Source of the DNA: Platanthera guangdongensis
Taxonomy: Eukaryota > Streptophyta > Magnoliopsida > Asparagales > Orchidaceae
DNA: 64,000 nucleotides
Assembly: GCA_039583875.1 (NCBI GenBank)
Contig: CM077159.1
Span: forward strand, 106,231,295 to 106,295,294
Reading direction: 5' to 3'
The notes under the pieces were generated by a model. That model made no database searches, was not told where the DNA came from, and saw nothing but the letters and a program-made list of their open reading frames with translations. Position 1 is the first letter of the stretch; every line of letters starts with the position of its first letter. Shown one piece after another: positions 1 through 9,981 of the stretch. A program made the translations under genes and the position numbers.

Positions 1-2796
1 AACTTTAGCTTGAACAGGAGCATCAGCAACTTCAGCATTAGCATGCTTCTTGCCTTTCAAGTCTTTCTTCTTAAGCTCTTCTGCTTTAATTTTCTGCCTT
101 TCAAAGTAATGGTATGGCTTTGGAAAGTACTTGCTAGGCTCCTGAGCAGTAGGAGGTAGCTTTCCCATCTTGGCCTTCCTTCTGTATTGAACTATGGCCT
201 CCTGCCTTGATTCATGTTTCCTCCATTCAGTTTCAGAAAACCACTTATTCCTGTCTTGAATGTTATCTTTGGCAGCTTTCCAGGCAGTCAAAATGATATT
301 CCTAGAGGTAGGGCTCCACTGCTCAAAGTTTGGTCTTTGTTCAGCTTGTTCCCTAAACCTCTTCTTAGACAATCTTGTCTCTTCTTCTTTCTGCAGTGCC
401 TCTTGCATAGCTTCAGAAATAGGCTGAACCACTTTTTCTAGAATGACATTGGACTTCTCTTCAGTTGGGTTATACATGTGATGAATATCAGCTTGCACCA
501 TTTCAAAATCTGGAGGAGGGTAGATGACTTGAGCTACTTCTGGTTGCTCACCTCCAAGATAGGCAGGGTTAATTCCAGATTCAGCAACATCATTGTCATC
601 ACACAGAGGAGGATATCCAAGAGTTGCTCTGATAGAATTTGATATCCACTTAGCATGGTCAGAGCTTGCCTTGACTAACACTCTCTCCCCCTTTATGACT
701 TCTCTAGCCATGTGATCTCTGACATCATCCTTCTGAAATCTGATTTGATTATCCAAGTATCTGACTCCATCTTTAAAGAAAGGTTTGAGCTTTTGAAGTT
801 GTTCAGATATGGCCTTCTGAGAGTCTTGGATAGCAGTCTTAACAGCAGTGATTTCTTCTTGGAATACTTTGTCAAATTCAGCTTTAACAGCAGCAGTAGA
901 GGTAGAAGGTCCAGCAGATATGTTCTTTATTTCTGTGACAATTTGATTATGGGATTCTGTCAAATTGTCATTCATCCTGATCTGATTTTCAAGTACATAC
1001 CCTTGTTTCAAGGCTATGTCATCTACTTGGGCCTTAATCTTTTCTTGGTGTGTAGCTAAGTACACCACTGCATTTCCACCATTGTGGAAACATTCAGTCA
1101 TCACCTTTTTATTTTGGTTCATTTCAAACCTTATTGACTTTATGTTCTGGGCTAGATCAAACTGTAATGATTTCTGTCCCTCATCCACATACTTCTCAAT
1201 TGCTTTTCTGTGCTCATCCAACTTGATCTGCATAGCAACCATCAGTGCACTATAATCAAAAGCTGGGGCTGGCTGAACTATAGGTTGTGGTGCTAAATTT
1301 TGGAGAGCCTTCTTGTAACTCTGGCTCCTTCTCCTGAATACATAAAGTTTCTGTTTCTTTGCCCGTGCAGCCTCCTCATCTTCAGATGCTGAGGAGCTAG
1401 CAATGTCAACCCTCTCCTTAGGGCTTGGAGGCCTCTCAGTTTGCACATCTGGTGCCTTCTCAGATTCTTTCCTGGCAGGGACTTCATGAATGTGCACTTG
1501 CTCCCCCTCAGCAGCAGCATTATCTCCTTCAGCAACAGTAGTTTCTTTTTCAAAATCTTGTTGATCCAGATTTAAAAATAAATCTTCTATAGTATACTCT
1601 TGTGGAGAATTGACAGGAGAAATTCTAGGCTCTTCAACCATTGGATCAGATACATCTTGGACTGTAATAGATGTGTCTTTTAAGACAGCATTTGGGACTT
1701 GGTTATCCAGCTGAGTTTGCTGATGAACATCTGACAAATCAGTATCTTCCATAGGAAAATCTAAAGTGTTTAGTTCAGTGATTACCTCTAGTATGATGGT
1801 GGTTGCTTGTTCACTTTCCAGTGTAGTGGGTTCATCTACAACTGGAAGCTCCCCCTGGCTTTGATCCTTGTGTATGGGGCTAGCTTGAGGTAGCTCCCCC
1901 TGGATCTCAGCATCATCTTGAGGAGCTGGAGACTTAACAGCAGGCTCTTCCTCATTCTCATCTGGTGTGAAGACAACATGCTCTTCACTTTCAGAGCTGC
2001 TAGTGTACTCTTGTGCCACTGGAGCAGTCTTCCTTTTCTTCTTTGGAGGAATTTCTTTCTCAGGAACTATCTTCTCAGGGGTTGGCATCTCTTTAGACAA
2101 CACCCTGTCCCATCTGGAGAATATTCTTAAATCCATCTTCCTCATATGGTTTATTTTACTTCCAGCAGCTTGTTGCATAACCTCTGGTATGGTTCCAGCT
2201 AGGTATAAACTTAAAATTCTACACAGGTTGGGATTCTTCAAGCTTTCTTTAATCTTCTCATAAACTACCATAGACCAGTCAGCTTGCAGAGAGAAGATTA
2301 TCCTTGTCATTACACTGAACATATAGGCTGATACTCTATCATGCCCTCCAGGCTTACTGAGGATTACTTTGCCAACAATCTCTGAAAGGAATTTCCCTTG
2401 ATTGTTCATTCCCTTCCTGAGAAACACTGATCCAAGCTTCATCTTAGGATCCAGTCCACACCAGGTTAGAGCTTCCCTGGTCTTTGTAGCTGTAACCTCA
2501 TCTTCCTCTTTAATTCTTGGTAGCTGTAGAATCTTCCTCAGACTTTTAGGTGACACCTTCACCTTCTCACCATGAACCCTGGATTTGATTTTGAATCCAG
2601 TTTCGTCTATCTTAGCTCCACTGAGAAATTCTAGTACCTCTTTCTTCCAGATTTTAGTAGGTTCAGAAACAAGATATTCTAAACCTGAATCGGCTACTAG
2701 GGTTACGACAGTCTGGATTTCTTGATCAGCATCATTGAAAGCACCGCGCACCAGCTCGTATCCTTCATTAACGTTCTCCTCTAGCTTAGGTGCCAT
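1..2796 (-). CDS. Accessory ORF (aORF) of copy B, open to the window edge
   Basis: The ATG is at 2796-2794 in the context aaaccctaATGGC-like shared by all copies. I read the frame codon by codon to position 1 and found no stop: 932 codons, about a dozen short of the expected end judged by copy C. The order is a conserved N-terminal globular region (about residues 1-220), a basic PPKKKRK patch near 250, an acidic, Ser/Glu/Pro-rich linker, a second basic patch (RAKKQK..FRRRSQSYKK), a helical Gln/Lys/Glu-rich middle, and a Lys-rich tail. There is no signal peptide or membrane segment. The N-terminal part resembles domains annotated as putative plant transposon protein; the function is unknown. 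B's gag and pol are broken but this ORF is not. Confidence 0.85.
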   Translation of the reverse strand, partial: MAPKLEENVNEGYELVRGAFNDADQEIQTVVTLVADSGLEYLVSEPTKIWKKEVLEFLSGAKIDETGFKIKSRVHGEKVKVSPKSLRKILQLPRIKEEDEVTATKTREALTWCGLDPKMKLGSVFLRKGMNNQGKFLSEIVGKVILSKPGGHDRVSAYMFSVMTRIIFSLQADWSMVVYEKIKESLKNPNLCRILSLYLAGTIPEVMQQAAGSKINHMRKMDLRIFSRWDRVLSKEMPTPEKIVPEKEIPPKKKRKTAPVAQEYTSSSESEEHVVFTPDENEEEPAVKSPAPQDDAEIQGELPQASPIHKDQSQGELPVVDEPTTLESEQATTIILEVITELNTLDFPMEDTDLSDVHQQTQLDNQVPNAVLKDTSITVQDVSDPMVEEPRISPVNSPQEYTIEDLFLNLDQQDFEKETTVAEGDNAAAEGEQVHIHEVPARKESEKAPDVQTERPPSPKERVDIASSSASEDEEAARAKKQKLYVFRRRSQSYKKALQNLAPQPIVQPAPAFDYSALMVAMQIKLDEHRKAIEKYVDEGQKSLQFDLAQNIKSIRFEMNQNKKVMTECFHNGGNAVVYLATHQEKIKAQVDDIALKQGYVLENQIRMNDNLTESHNQIVTEIKNISAGPSTSTAAVKAEFDKVFQEEITAVKTAIQDSQKAISEQLQKLKPFFKDGVRYLDNQIRFQKDDVRDHMAREVIKGERVLVKASSDHAKWISNSIRATLGYPPLCDDNDVAESGINPAYLGGEQPEVAQVIYPPPDFEMVQADIHHMYNPTEEKSNVILEKVVQPISEAMQEALQKEEETRLSKKRFREQAEQRPNFEQWSPTSRNIILTAWKAAKDNIQDRNKWFSETEWRKHESRQEAIVQYRRKAKMGKLPPTAQEPSKYFPKPYHYFERQKIKAEELKKKDLKGKKHANAEVADAPVQAKV

Positions 2797-3300
2797 TAGG
2801 GTTCGTAGAATTTGTCTTAAGAGAAGAGAGGTGTCGACATAGAAGTTCGGTCTCGAAACTTTGAGAGCGTGTCGACAAACAAAGACAAAACCCTATTTAT
2901 ACCTTTCTAATTTTGAAGATGAACAGGCGGGACAGCTAACTAAAATTGTGTCGACACTGGCAATAAGTGTCGACACTGACTTATAATATCTCGACACATA
3001 TGTGTCGACACAAGTTTAGTCAACAGATTTTATGTGTCGACACTTGTTTATGTGTCGACACCACACAACTCGACACATAGTCGAGACTTTACTTAGAAAA
3101 TTCTGAGTGAAACTTAAGTGTCGACACCACTTTGGATGTGTCGACACCTACTTGACATGTGTCGACACTACTATTCTGAAGTGTCGACACCAACTTCCTA
3201 GATGTGTCGACACCTTTTTCCTGAAGTGTCGACACCTACTTTCTGTGTCGACACAGAAATCTCTATGTGTCGACACCTTTTTACTTAGTCATTTCCAATT
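2797..3300 (-). promoter_or_regulatory. aORF promoter of copy B: GTGTCGACAC array plus TATA box
   Basis: On the minus strand this region lies between the RNase H stop (3309) and the aORF ATG (2796). About a dozen GTGTCGACAC palindromes, plus variants such as TGTCGAGA and GTCGAGTT, occupy about 2945-3285. A TATAAATA box (2894-2901, reverse complement) lies 98 bp before the ATG, and two more GTCGACAC copies lie between TATA and ATG. The layout is the same in copies A, C, D and E. Promoter activity is inferred. Confidence 0.7.
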
Positions 3301-3308
3301 TTGTAAAC

Positions 3309-5769
3309 TTACTCTAAGTTTATCATTCCTAGTTCAATTTTAAACCTATTGAACTTAGCCTCTTCTAGGGGCTTAGTATACATATCAGCTAATTGATTAT
3401 CAGTTTTAACATATTCAAGTAAAATATCTTCTTTTTCTACATGCTCCCTAAGAAAATGATATTTAATTTCAATATGTTTTGTTCTACTATGGGATACAGG
3501 GTTATTAGCTATTGAAATAGCACTAGTAGAATCACAAAAGAGTGGAGTTCTACTTACCTGAATTCCATAGTCCTCTAGCTGATGTTGTATCCATAGAAGT
3601 TGAGCACAGCAACTTCCAGCAGCCACATACTCTGATTCTGCAGTGGAGATAGCCACACTTGTTTGCTTTTTGCTACTCCATGAAATTAGTCTCCCACCTA
3701 GGAATTGACAGGTTCCAGTAGTGCTTTTTCTATCTTCTTTGCATCCTGCAAAGTCTGCATCTGAATAACCTGTTAGTTCAAAATCCCCATTCCTAGGGTA
3801 CCAGAGGCCTAGATAGGGAGTGCCCTTTAGATATCTCAATATTCTTTTGACTGCTGTCAAATGAGACTCTTTAGGGCAGGCTTGATACCTTGCACAGACA
3901 CATGTAGCATACATGATATCTGGTCTACTAGCAGTCAAGTATAATAGGGAGCCAACTATCCCTCTATACAAGGTTTCATCTACAGGTTTCCCTGCATCAT
4001 CCTTGCCAAGAGACATACTTGACCCCATAGGAGTCTTCATGGTGCTGGATGAATCCATACCATACTTCCTTATGAGTTCTAGGGTGAACTTGGACTGGCA
4101 AATGGATAAACCATTCTCAGTCTGTCTTACTTGGAGACACAAGAAGAACTTTAGCTCTCCCATACTACTCATCTCAAATTGACCTTGCATTAGTTTTGCA
4201 AACTTTTTGCAAAGGCTACTTTCACTAGACCCAAATATTATGTCATCTACATATATTTGGACTAGTATTAATTTGCCTCTGGATTCCCTAAGGAATAGAG
4301 TGTTGTCTATTTTCCCCCTTGTGAACTTATTCTCAATGAGGAAACTAGACATGATTTCATACCAAGCCCTAGGGGCTTGCTTTAACCCATATAAAGCTTT
4401 CTTAAGTCTATAGACATGATTAGGTAGAGTTTAATCAACAAAACCTGATGGTTGTTCCACATAGACTTCCTCTTTAAGATTACCATTTAGAAATGCTGAC
4501 TTGACATCCATTTGGTAAACTTTGAATCCTTGAAAGGTTGCATAGGCCAAGAACATCTTTATGGCTTCCAGTCTGGCTACTAGAGCAAAGGTTTGATCAA
4601 AGTCAATACCTTCTTCTTGCCTATATCCTTTAGCAACCAATCTTGCTTTATTCTTAATGATGACCCCTTGTTCATCCATCTTATTCCTGTAGATCCACTT
4701 GGTTCCTATTATATTATGGTCTTTAGGTTTAGGAACAAGTTCCCAGGCCTTGTACATTTTGAACTGATTAAGTTCTTCTTGCATTGCTTCAGTCCATTGT
4801 GGATCTAGAATGGCTTCTTCAAACTTCTTAGGTTCAACTTGAGATAGAAAACTGGAGTAGATTGCTGCATTCAGATTTCTGCTCCTTGTTTGTACCCCTT
4901 ATCTTGGATCTCCAATAATCTGCTCTACTGGATGATCTCTAAGATGCCTATTGGCTGGAGGCATCCTGACTTCTGGTTGAACCTCTTCAGTTCCATCATC
5001 TTACTGTACTCCTTGTACTTCTTCAGCAATTGGTACATATAGTTCTCCCCCTGGACAACAGCCACTGTCTTCTACATGCTGTCTTGCAGTAGATTCTTCA
5101 TCTAGAGTGAGCTTGTCCATCTTCTTTGTTAAACCTGTAGGGCTGCATACACTACTAGACAACTCATTGTTAATAAGTTTAGTCTCATCAAAAACTACAT
5201 GTACAGATTCTTCCATAACTTGTGTAGACAAGTTGTAGACTCTATAAGCCTTACTGTTGTTGCTGTACCCAACAAAAATTCCCTCTTGGGACTTGGCAGC
5301 AAACTTAGTTAAGTAAGACTTTCCATTGTTAAGTATGAAGCATTTGCAACCAAAGATCCTGAAGTAGGATAGGTTTGGTTTCCTGTCTTTCACAACCTCA
5401 TAGGGGGTCTTGTTGAGGCCTTTAGTAATGGTAGCCCTATTAATAACATGGCATGCAGTATTGACTGCTTCAGCCCAGAAGTATTCTGGTAGTGATGTAT
5501 CACTTAATAGGGTCCTACCTGCCTCAATCAAGGTCCTATTCTTCCTCTCAGCAATGCCATTTTGCTGAGGTGTTCTAGGTGAAGAAAACTCTTGAAATAT
5601 CTCAAATTCTTCACATAGTTTTGTCATGCTATCAGACTGAAATTCACTACCATGGTCACTTCTAATCCTTACCACTGTATTGTTTAGTTCATTCTGAATT
5701 TGCTTGACAAATCTATAGAAGACATTAGGTGTTTCAGATTTCTGCCTTAAGAAGAACACCCAGGAAAAC
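3309..5769 (-). pseudogene. Copy B pol, C-terminal part (integrase end, RT, RNase H)
   Basis: Minus-strand pol continues from 18848 after copy A is skipped. The integrase part shows RSDHGSEF (second catalytic Asp) and TPQQNGIAERKNRTLIEAG (catalytic Glu). The RT shows [27 protein letters not shown] and YVDDIIFGS. The RNase H shows [18 protein letters not shown] and a [15 protein letters not shown] end. The frame is broken by nonsense codons near 5003, near 4903 and near 4432 (TCA-like to TAA), and the piece is cut at 5769 by the insertion of A. Normally this polyprotein copies and integrates the element; this copy cannot encode it. Confidence 0.9.
5765..5769. repeat. Target site duplication of copy A, left
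   Basis: The sequence aaaac directly precedes the TGTTGGG start of A and is repeated directly after its last LTR base (18848-18852). B's integrase reading continues across it, as shown by the uninterrupted equivalent in copy C (around 27520-27530). Confidence 0.93.
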
Positions 5770-5912
5770 TGTTGGGTACATTGGTTTAAATGTACCTGAT
5801 TTGAAGAAACCTCACCCAACTCAATGATGTACATCATAATGTATTTGATGTATTTTGAGTTACTTGTGCAGGTTAAGTATTTGCTGGACTGAAGCAAAAA
5901 GTTTCTAAGTCC

Positions 5913-6836
5913 ATGTGTCGACACCCAGAGGAAAAGTGTCGACACTTAAGAAGACTTGTGTCGACACCCAGGCAAGCAGTGTCGACACTTGGAGTCATTG
6001 TGTCGACACCTGGGATGCTGAGTCGACACCAGACAGAAAGTGTCGACACAAGGAGCTGTGTCGACACTCAGTAAAGAAAAGTGCAGTAAAGCTGTGTCGA
6101 CACTTCACAGCAGTGTCGACACCTAGAAGAACTGTGTCTACACCAGAAAGTGTCGACACTTGGAGCTGTGTCGACACTCAACAGAAGAGTCAGCACTTGA
6201 AGTAAGTGTCGACACCCAGAACAATGTGTCGACACTCAACAGAAGAGTCAGCACTTAAAGAAAGTGTCGACACAAGACAGTATGTGTCGACACTCAGCTG
6301 AAGACTCAACACTTGAAGAAAGTGTCGACACATGGAGCTGTGTCGACACTTAGCAAAGAACAGCAAGATCAACAAAATATTCTAAGTACAAGTGTCGACA
6401 CTATGGGAATGTGTCGACACTCAGCTGAAGTCTCAACAGAAGAATCAAGTGTCGACACTCAGCTGAAGTCTCAACAGAAGAATCAAGTGTCGACACAAGG
6501 AGCTGTGTCGACACTCAGCAAGTATCAACACTAAAGACATGTGTCGACACCAAGAAGCAATGTCGACACTTATCAGATTCAACACATGAAGATGTGTCGA
6601 CACAAAGGAGATGTGTCGACACTTAGAAGAATTCAGCAAAAAACAGAAGATCAAGTACTTGTGTCGACACTCAATTTCAGTGTCGACACATGAAGAAGAA
6701 ACTGTGTCGAGATATAGAATCTACAACACAAGGAGTTGTGTCGACACCTTGTAGGCTAGTGTCGACACTTACACAACTTGTGTCGACACTTGGTCTATAA
6801 GTGTCGACACTTAAAGACAGAAAGTCTCGACACTTT
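5913..6836 (+). repeat. U3 palindrome array (GTGTCGACAC)n, copy A 5' LTR
   Basis: I count about 33 copies of TGTCGACAC in about 920 bp, most of them the full 10-bp perfect palindrome GTGTCGACAC. They are separated by non-identical 8-20-bp spacers (typical: aaggagct, ccagaggaaaa), so this is a motif cluster and not a simple tandem satellite. Interspersed variants such as TGTTGAC, TGTCTAC and GAGTCAGCAC look like decayed motifs. Confidence 0.93.
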
Positions 6837-6967
6837 CAGACAGTTAGAGAACTTTCAAGAACTGACTGGATGACTTGACAGCTGCTGTTCCAGCCAGTCT
6901 ACAGCACCTGTCAGAGATGTTAGAAGACAGTTATGAACCGGACCAGTCGGTTACCATGAAGAAGGCC

Positions 6968-6975
6968 TATAAATA
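6968..6975 (+). promoter_or_regulatory. LTR TATA box, copy A 5' LTR
   Basis: TATAAATA in the context ggccTATAAATAggc is present at the same place in every family 1 LTR of the window: 17982-17989, 41730-41737 (+), and 20195-20202, 31284-31291, 35767-35774 (-). It sits just downstream of the palindrome array, as expected for the U3 core promoter. Confidence 0.8.
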
Positions 6976-7399
6976 GGCTCATACAGTCTACAGAAACTGT
7001 TGTTCAAAAAGGTGGTTCACAGAGTTGTTCAAGTTATTGATCAAGTATCAAAACAAGAAGATCTAGCTGTCCAAGTGCAGATCTAAGAAGTTGGAGAGAG
7101 AGGGCTCCATCCAAGAAATCAGCCGTTGGAACTAGGCTGAGAAGAAGGGTTCAGATATATTCTGGATCTTAAGAAGCAGATGTCAAGGATCAACTATAGA
7201 AGGAGTCAATCTTATTGAGTTCTACTTTCAAGAAGTTTTGAAGAAAGCTAAGTCAGATTGAATCCAGCTGAGTTCTTCCAAGAACTCATCAAGAAACTCA
7301 CAACTCCCCTCTCTTGTTTCTGAGTTGCTGAGTTATCATTTGTATAATCATTTTTATCTTGTAGGATCCTTTGGATCTGAGTTTTTGTAAGCCTGTAAT

Positions 7400-7535
7400 T
7401 ATAAAGGCTGAGTGTAGGGCTTGAGAGCCTGAGTGTAGGAGATTGGTATCTCTGAGTGTAGGCCTTTTGTGGCTGAGTGTAGGCCTTGGTGTCTGAGTGT
7501 AGGCCTTTGTGGCTGAGTGTAAGCTTTGGGGAAAA
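7400..7535 (+). repeat. U5/leader short tandem repeat (ctGAGTGTAGGCctt)
   Basis: Six to seven diverged copies of a ~22-28-bp unit built on ctGAGTGTAGG follow one another (for example ggcctttgtggctgagtgta). The block is conserved in all family 1 LTRs of the window and lies downstream of the TATA, so it would be in the transcript leader. Its function is unknown. Confidence 0.8.
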
Positions 7536-7835
7536 GCTGAGTTGTAGGGCCTTGGGCCTGAGGTGTAGGAACCAGTTTGGGTTCTGAGATAGTGGAGAAG
7601 TTTGGCCGAATCTAGTACACTGCTAGATAGGTAAAGGGGGAAAGTGGATGTACCCAAAGATTGGGGAACCATTATAAAACTCTGTGTCTGCTGTGATTGT
7701 GATTTGCTGTGTGATTGCTGTGCAATAGTTAAGTAAATGCTGTGTGAAAAACTGTTTGCTTCCATAAATAGTTAAAAAGAATTTGGTCACCTATTCACCC
7801 CCCCCTCTAGGTGTTTAGGTACTATATCTTTCAAG

Positions 7836-7847
7836 TGGTATCAGAGC
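7836..7847 (+). other. Primer binding site, copy A
   Basis: TGGTATCAGAGC lies 2 bp after the LTR end. This is the standard plant LTR-retrotransposon PBS complementary to the 3' end of initiator methionine tRNA. Confidence 0.93.
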
Positions 7848-7938
7848 CAGGTTACTCAAAAAGGACTAACAGTCTGAGGAGATCCTGATTGGCAGATTCA
7901 GTCTAAGTCAAATTACAGATTCAAGAAAATCAAGAAAC

Positions 7939-9981
7939 ATGGGTTCCTCTGAGAATCACAAGGAATTGGGATCCATGAAATTACCTATATGTAGTAAAGA
8001 GATATTTGGGATCTAGAAGGAAAGTGTAAGGCTGTTTATGGAAGCCTCAGACCCTAGGATTTACATCACAGTAAAAGAGGGGCCATATGTGCCCATGAAG
8101 ATATCAGTTCTAGATGCAAATCATAGAACTCTAAAGGATTTCTCTGAAATGACAAAGGATGAGATTGTCCTAGCCACCATGGACAAAAGGGCACAAAACA
8201 TTATAGTGAGTTCCATAGATGATGCAACTTTTCAGAATCTAATACACTGTAAGACAGCCAAAGAGATGTGGGATACTCTTATTGTGTATATGGAGGGTTC
8301 TGAAGAAGTTAGACAAGATAGAAAATCCTTGCTAAATCAGGAGTATGAAAGTTTTAGACAAGGAAAGGGTGATAGCATAACTGAGTACTATAAGAAGTTC
8401 TATAGGATAGTGAATGAACTCATGTTTTATGGAAGAGAGTTCAGTAATTATGAACTAAATGACAAGTTTCTAAGGTCCCTAACTAAAGATTGGGACACAA
8501 AGATTTGTGCCATTAGAGAAATGGCTAAGTTGGGAGAAATTCCTCCACCTACACTGTTTGACAAGTTATTGTCTTATGAAATGCAGTTGACAGTGAGAAA
8601 AGAGGAGGAGAAATCAACAAGAAATGAACACAAGGAAAGAACTGTAGCTTTCAAGACAGAAGCCCCCAGAAAGTACAGGAACAAGTCACCAACTCCACCT
8701 CCAAAGGTTGCTGAATCAGAGTCAGATGAGTCAGTCAGCACAAAATCTGAAAGCAGTGAAAGTGATGAAGACTTTGCTGCCTTCACTAGACATTTTCAGA
8801 AATTCTTGAAGAAGAAATAGTGGAGGACAAGGCCTTCTACTTCATAAGGAAAAGAAGACTTCTATCAGAACAAAAAGTCTTCAAAGAAGGACAGGAAGAG
8901 GACTAAATCTAGCAAGGCAACTGTTTCAAAAATAGTGTGCTATTGCTGCAATAGACAAGGCCATGTTGTTGCAGATTGTCCTGAAAAGAGAAAAGAGTCT
9001 AGTGACAAGAAGAAGACTCATTTTAAAGGCAAGAAAGAAAAGTCTTTTGTTGCCAAGAAGGAGAAGACTCTATCAGATATCTCTTCTTCAGAAACTGAGT
9101 CTGATGCTGAGGCATACATAGGGCTGTTTGCTGAAGAAGAAGAAGAAGAATTCATGCAGATTATGGAGTCTATATATGAACAAGAAGACAGTCAATGCCA
9201 AGGGCTAATGGCTTTGACAGAGAGTGACAAAATCCTGGAGCAGCCAGGACCCAGTAAGGTACAAAGTTCAACTTTAAGTTCAGTTTCTTGTGCCAGTACA
9301 GAATCAGATTCATCTTCATCAAGTGATGAAAGTGTATCTGAGTCTGAGGATGATATTCATCAGCTGATAGATGAATATAAAGTGCTGTTGCAAGCTTACA
9401 AGAAGAGCAAGTCCCTAGCCAAAAGTCAGGCAAAGGAAATTGCTGATCTCAAAGCTGCTGCAACAGATTCTGAGAAGTTATTTGATCAAAAGCTTAATGA
9501 GATAGCCAGACTGAAGCACATTACAGTGATTCAGATGGGGACTATCACCTTTAAGAATGATCAAATCAAGAGTCTGGAGATTAATCTTCAGAAGGAGAAG
9601 GACTTAGTTGCTAGGTTTTCTAAACCTAAGTCAGTGTTACCCATAATTGATGAATTTGTTCATCACAAGGGTAAAGCTGGACTGGGCTTTACTAGACCTG
9701 CAAGGACTGAGCAGTCCAAGTCCAAGTCCAAGGGCAAAGCCCCAACATTCAACAAGACTGTTGTAGATAAGACAGCAAATACAGTACCTAAGCAAAGGTA
9801 CAATAAGTTTGAATGTTGGTGTTGTGGCAAAGTTGGCCATTTTGCAATGGACTGTTGGCACAATGTTAGTGCCAAAGTGAGTTGCAAGTTACCTGTTGGA
9901 AAGCCAGTAGGTAGCTTTGTCAGATTGCAAACTAACAAGTACCAAGGACCCAAGAATTCTTTGGGTTCTAAGGTTCATTAA
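7939..9981 (+). pseudogene. Copy A gag with three nonsense codons
   Basis: Starting at the ATG at 7939 (MGSSENHKELGS..), one frame runs to TAA at 9979-9981, 680 codons. It is interrupted by TAG at 8014 (Trp TGG in other copies), TAG at 8818 (Gln CAG) and TAA at 8845 (Gln CAA). The N-terminal half is the copia UBN2/gag type (NLIHCKTAKEMWDTL). Two CX2CX4HX4C zinc knuckles follow (CYCCNRQGHVVADC and CWCCGKVGHFAMDC), flanked by Ser-rich and coiled-coil stretches. It would form the cytoplasmic virus-like particle. No frameshift was found. Confidence 0.92.

Larger units (their letters stand above)
5770..7833 (+). repeat. Copy A 5' LTR
   Basis: It begins TGTTGGGTAC and ends ATATCTTTCA, 2 bp before the PBS. 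U3 holds the GTGTCGACAC array (about 5913-6836). The TATAAATA box is at 6968-6975, after a conserved AACCGGaccag.CGGTT element. Past the TATA a repeated GAGTGTAGGC block (about 7400-7535) lies in the R/U5 part. The 3' LTR (16784-18847) has the same length. Confidence 0.95.

Noticed and set aside
5873..6654. Many short ORFs on both strands with repeated VSTL/VDT/CRH peptides in the LTRs
   Set aside because: They are translations of the GTGTCGACAC array in different frames; the palindrome gives similar peptides on both strands. Not genes.
5913..6836. CRISPR array
   Set aside because: The repeat is only 10 bp, spacers are irregular and related to each other, there are no cas genes, and the DNA is from a plant nucleus.
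7298..7765. 155-aa ORF on the minus strand of copy A's LTR (also at 18314-18781)
   Set aside because: Open only because of the GAGTGTAGGC repeats; antisense to the LTR leader, with no domain.
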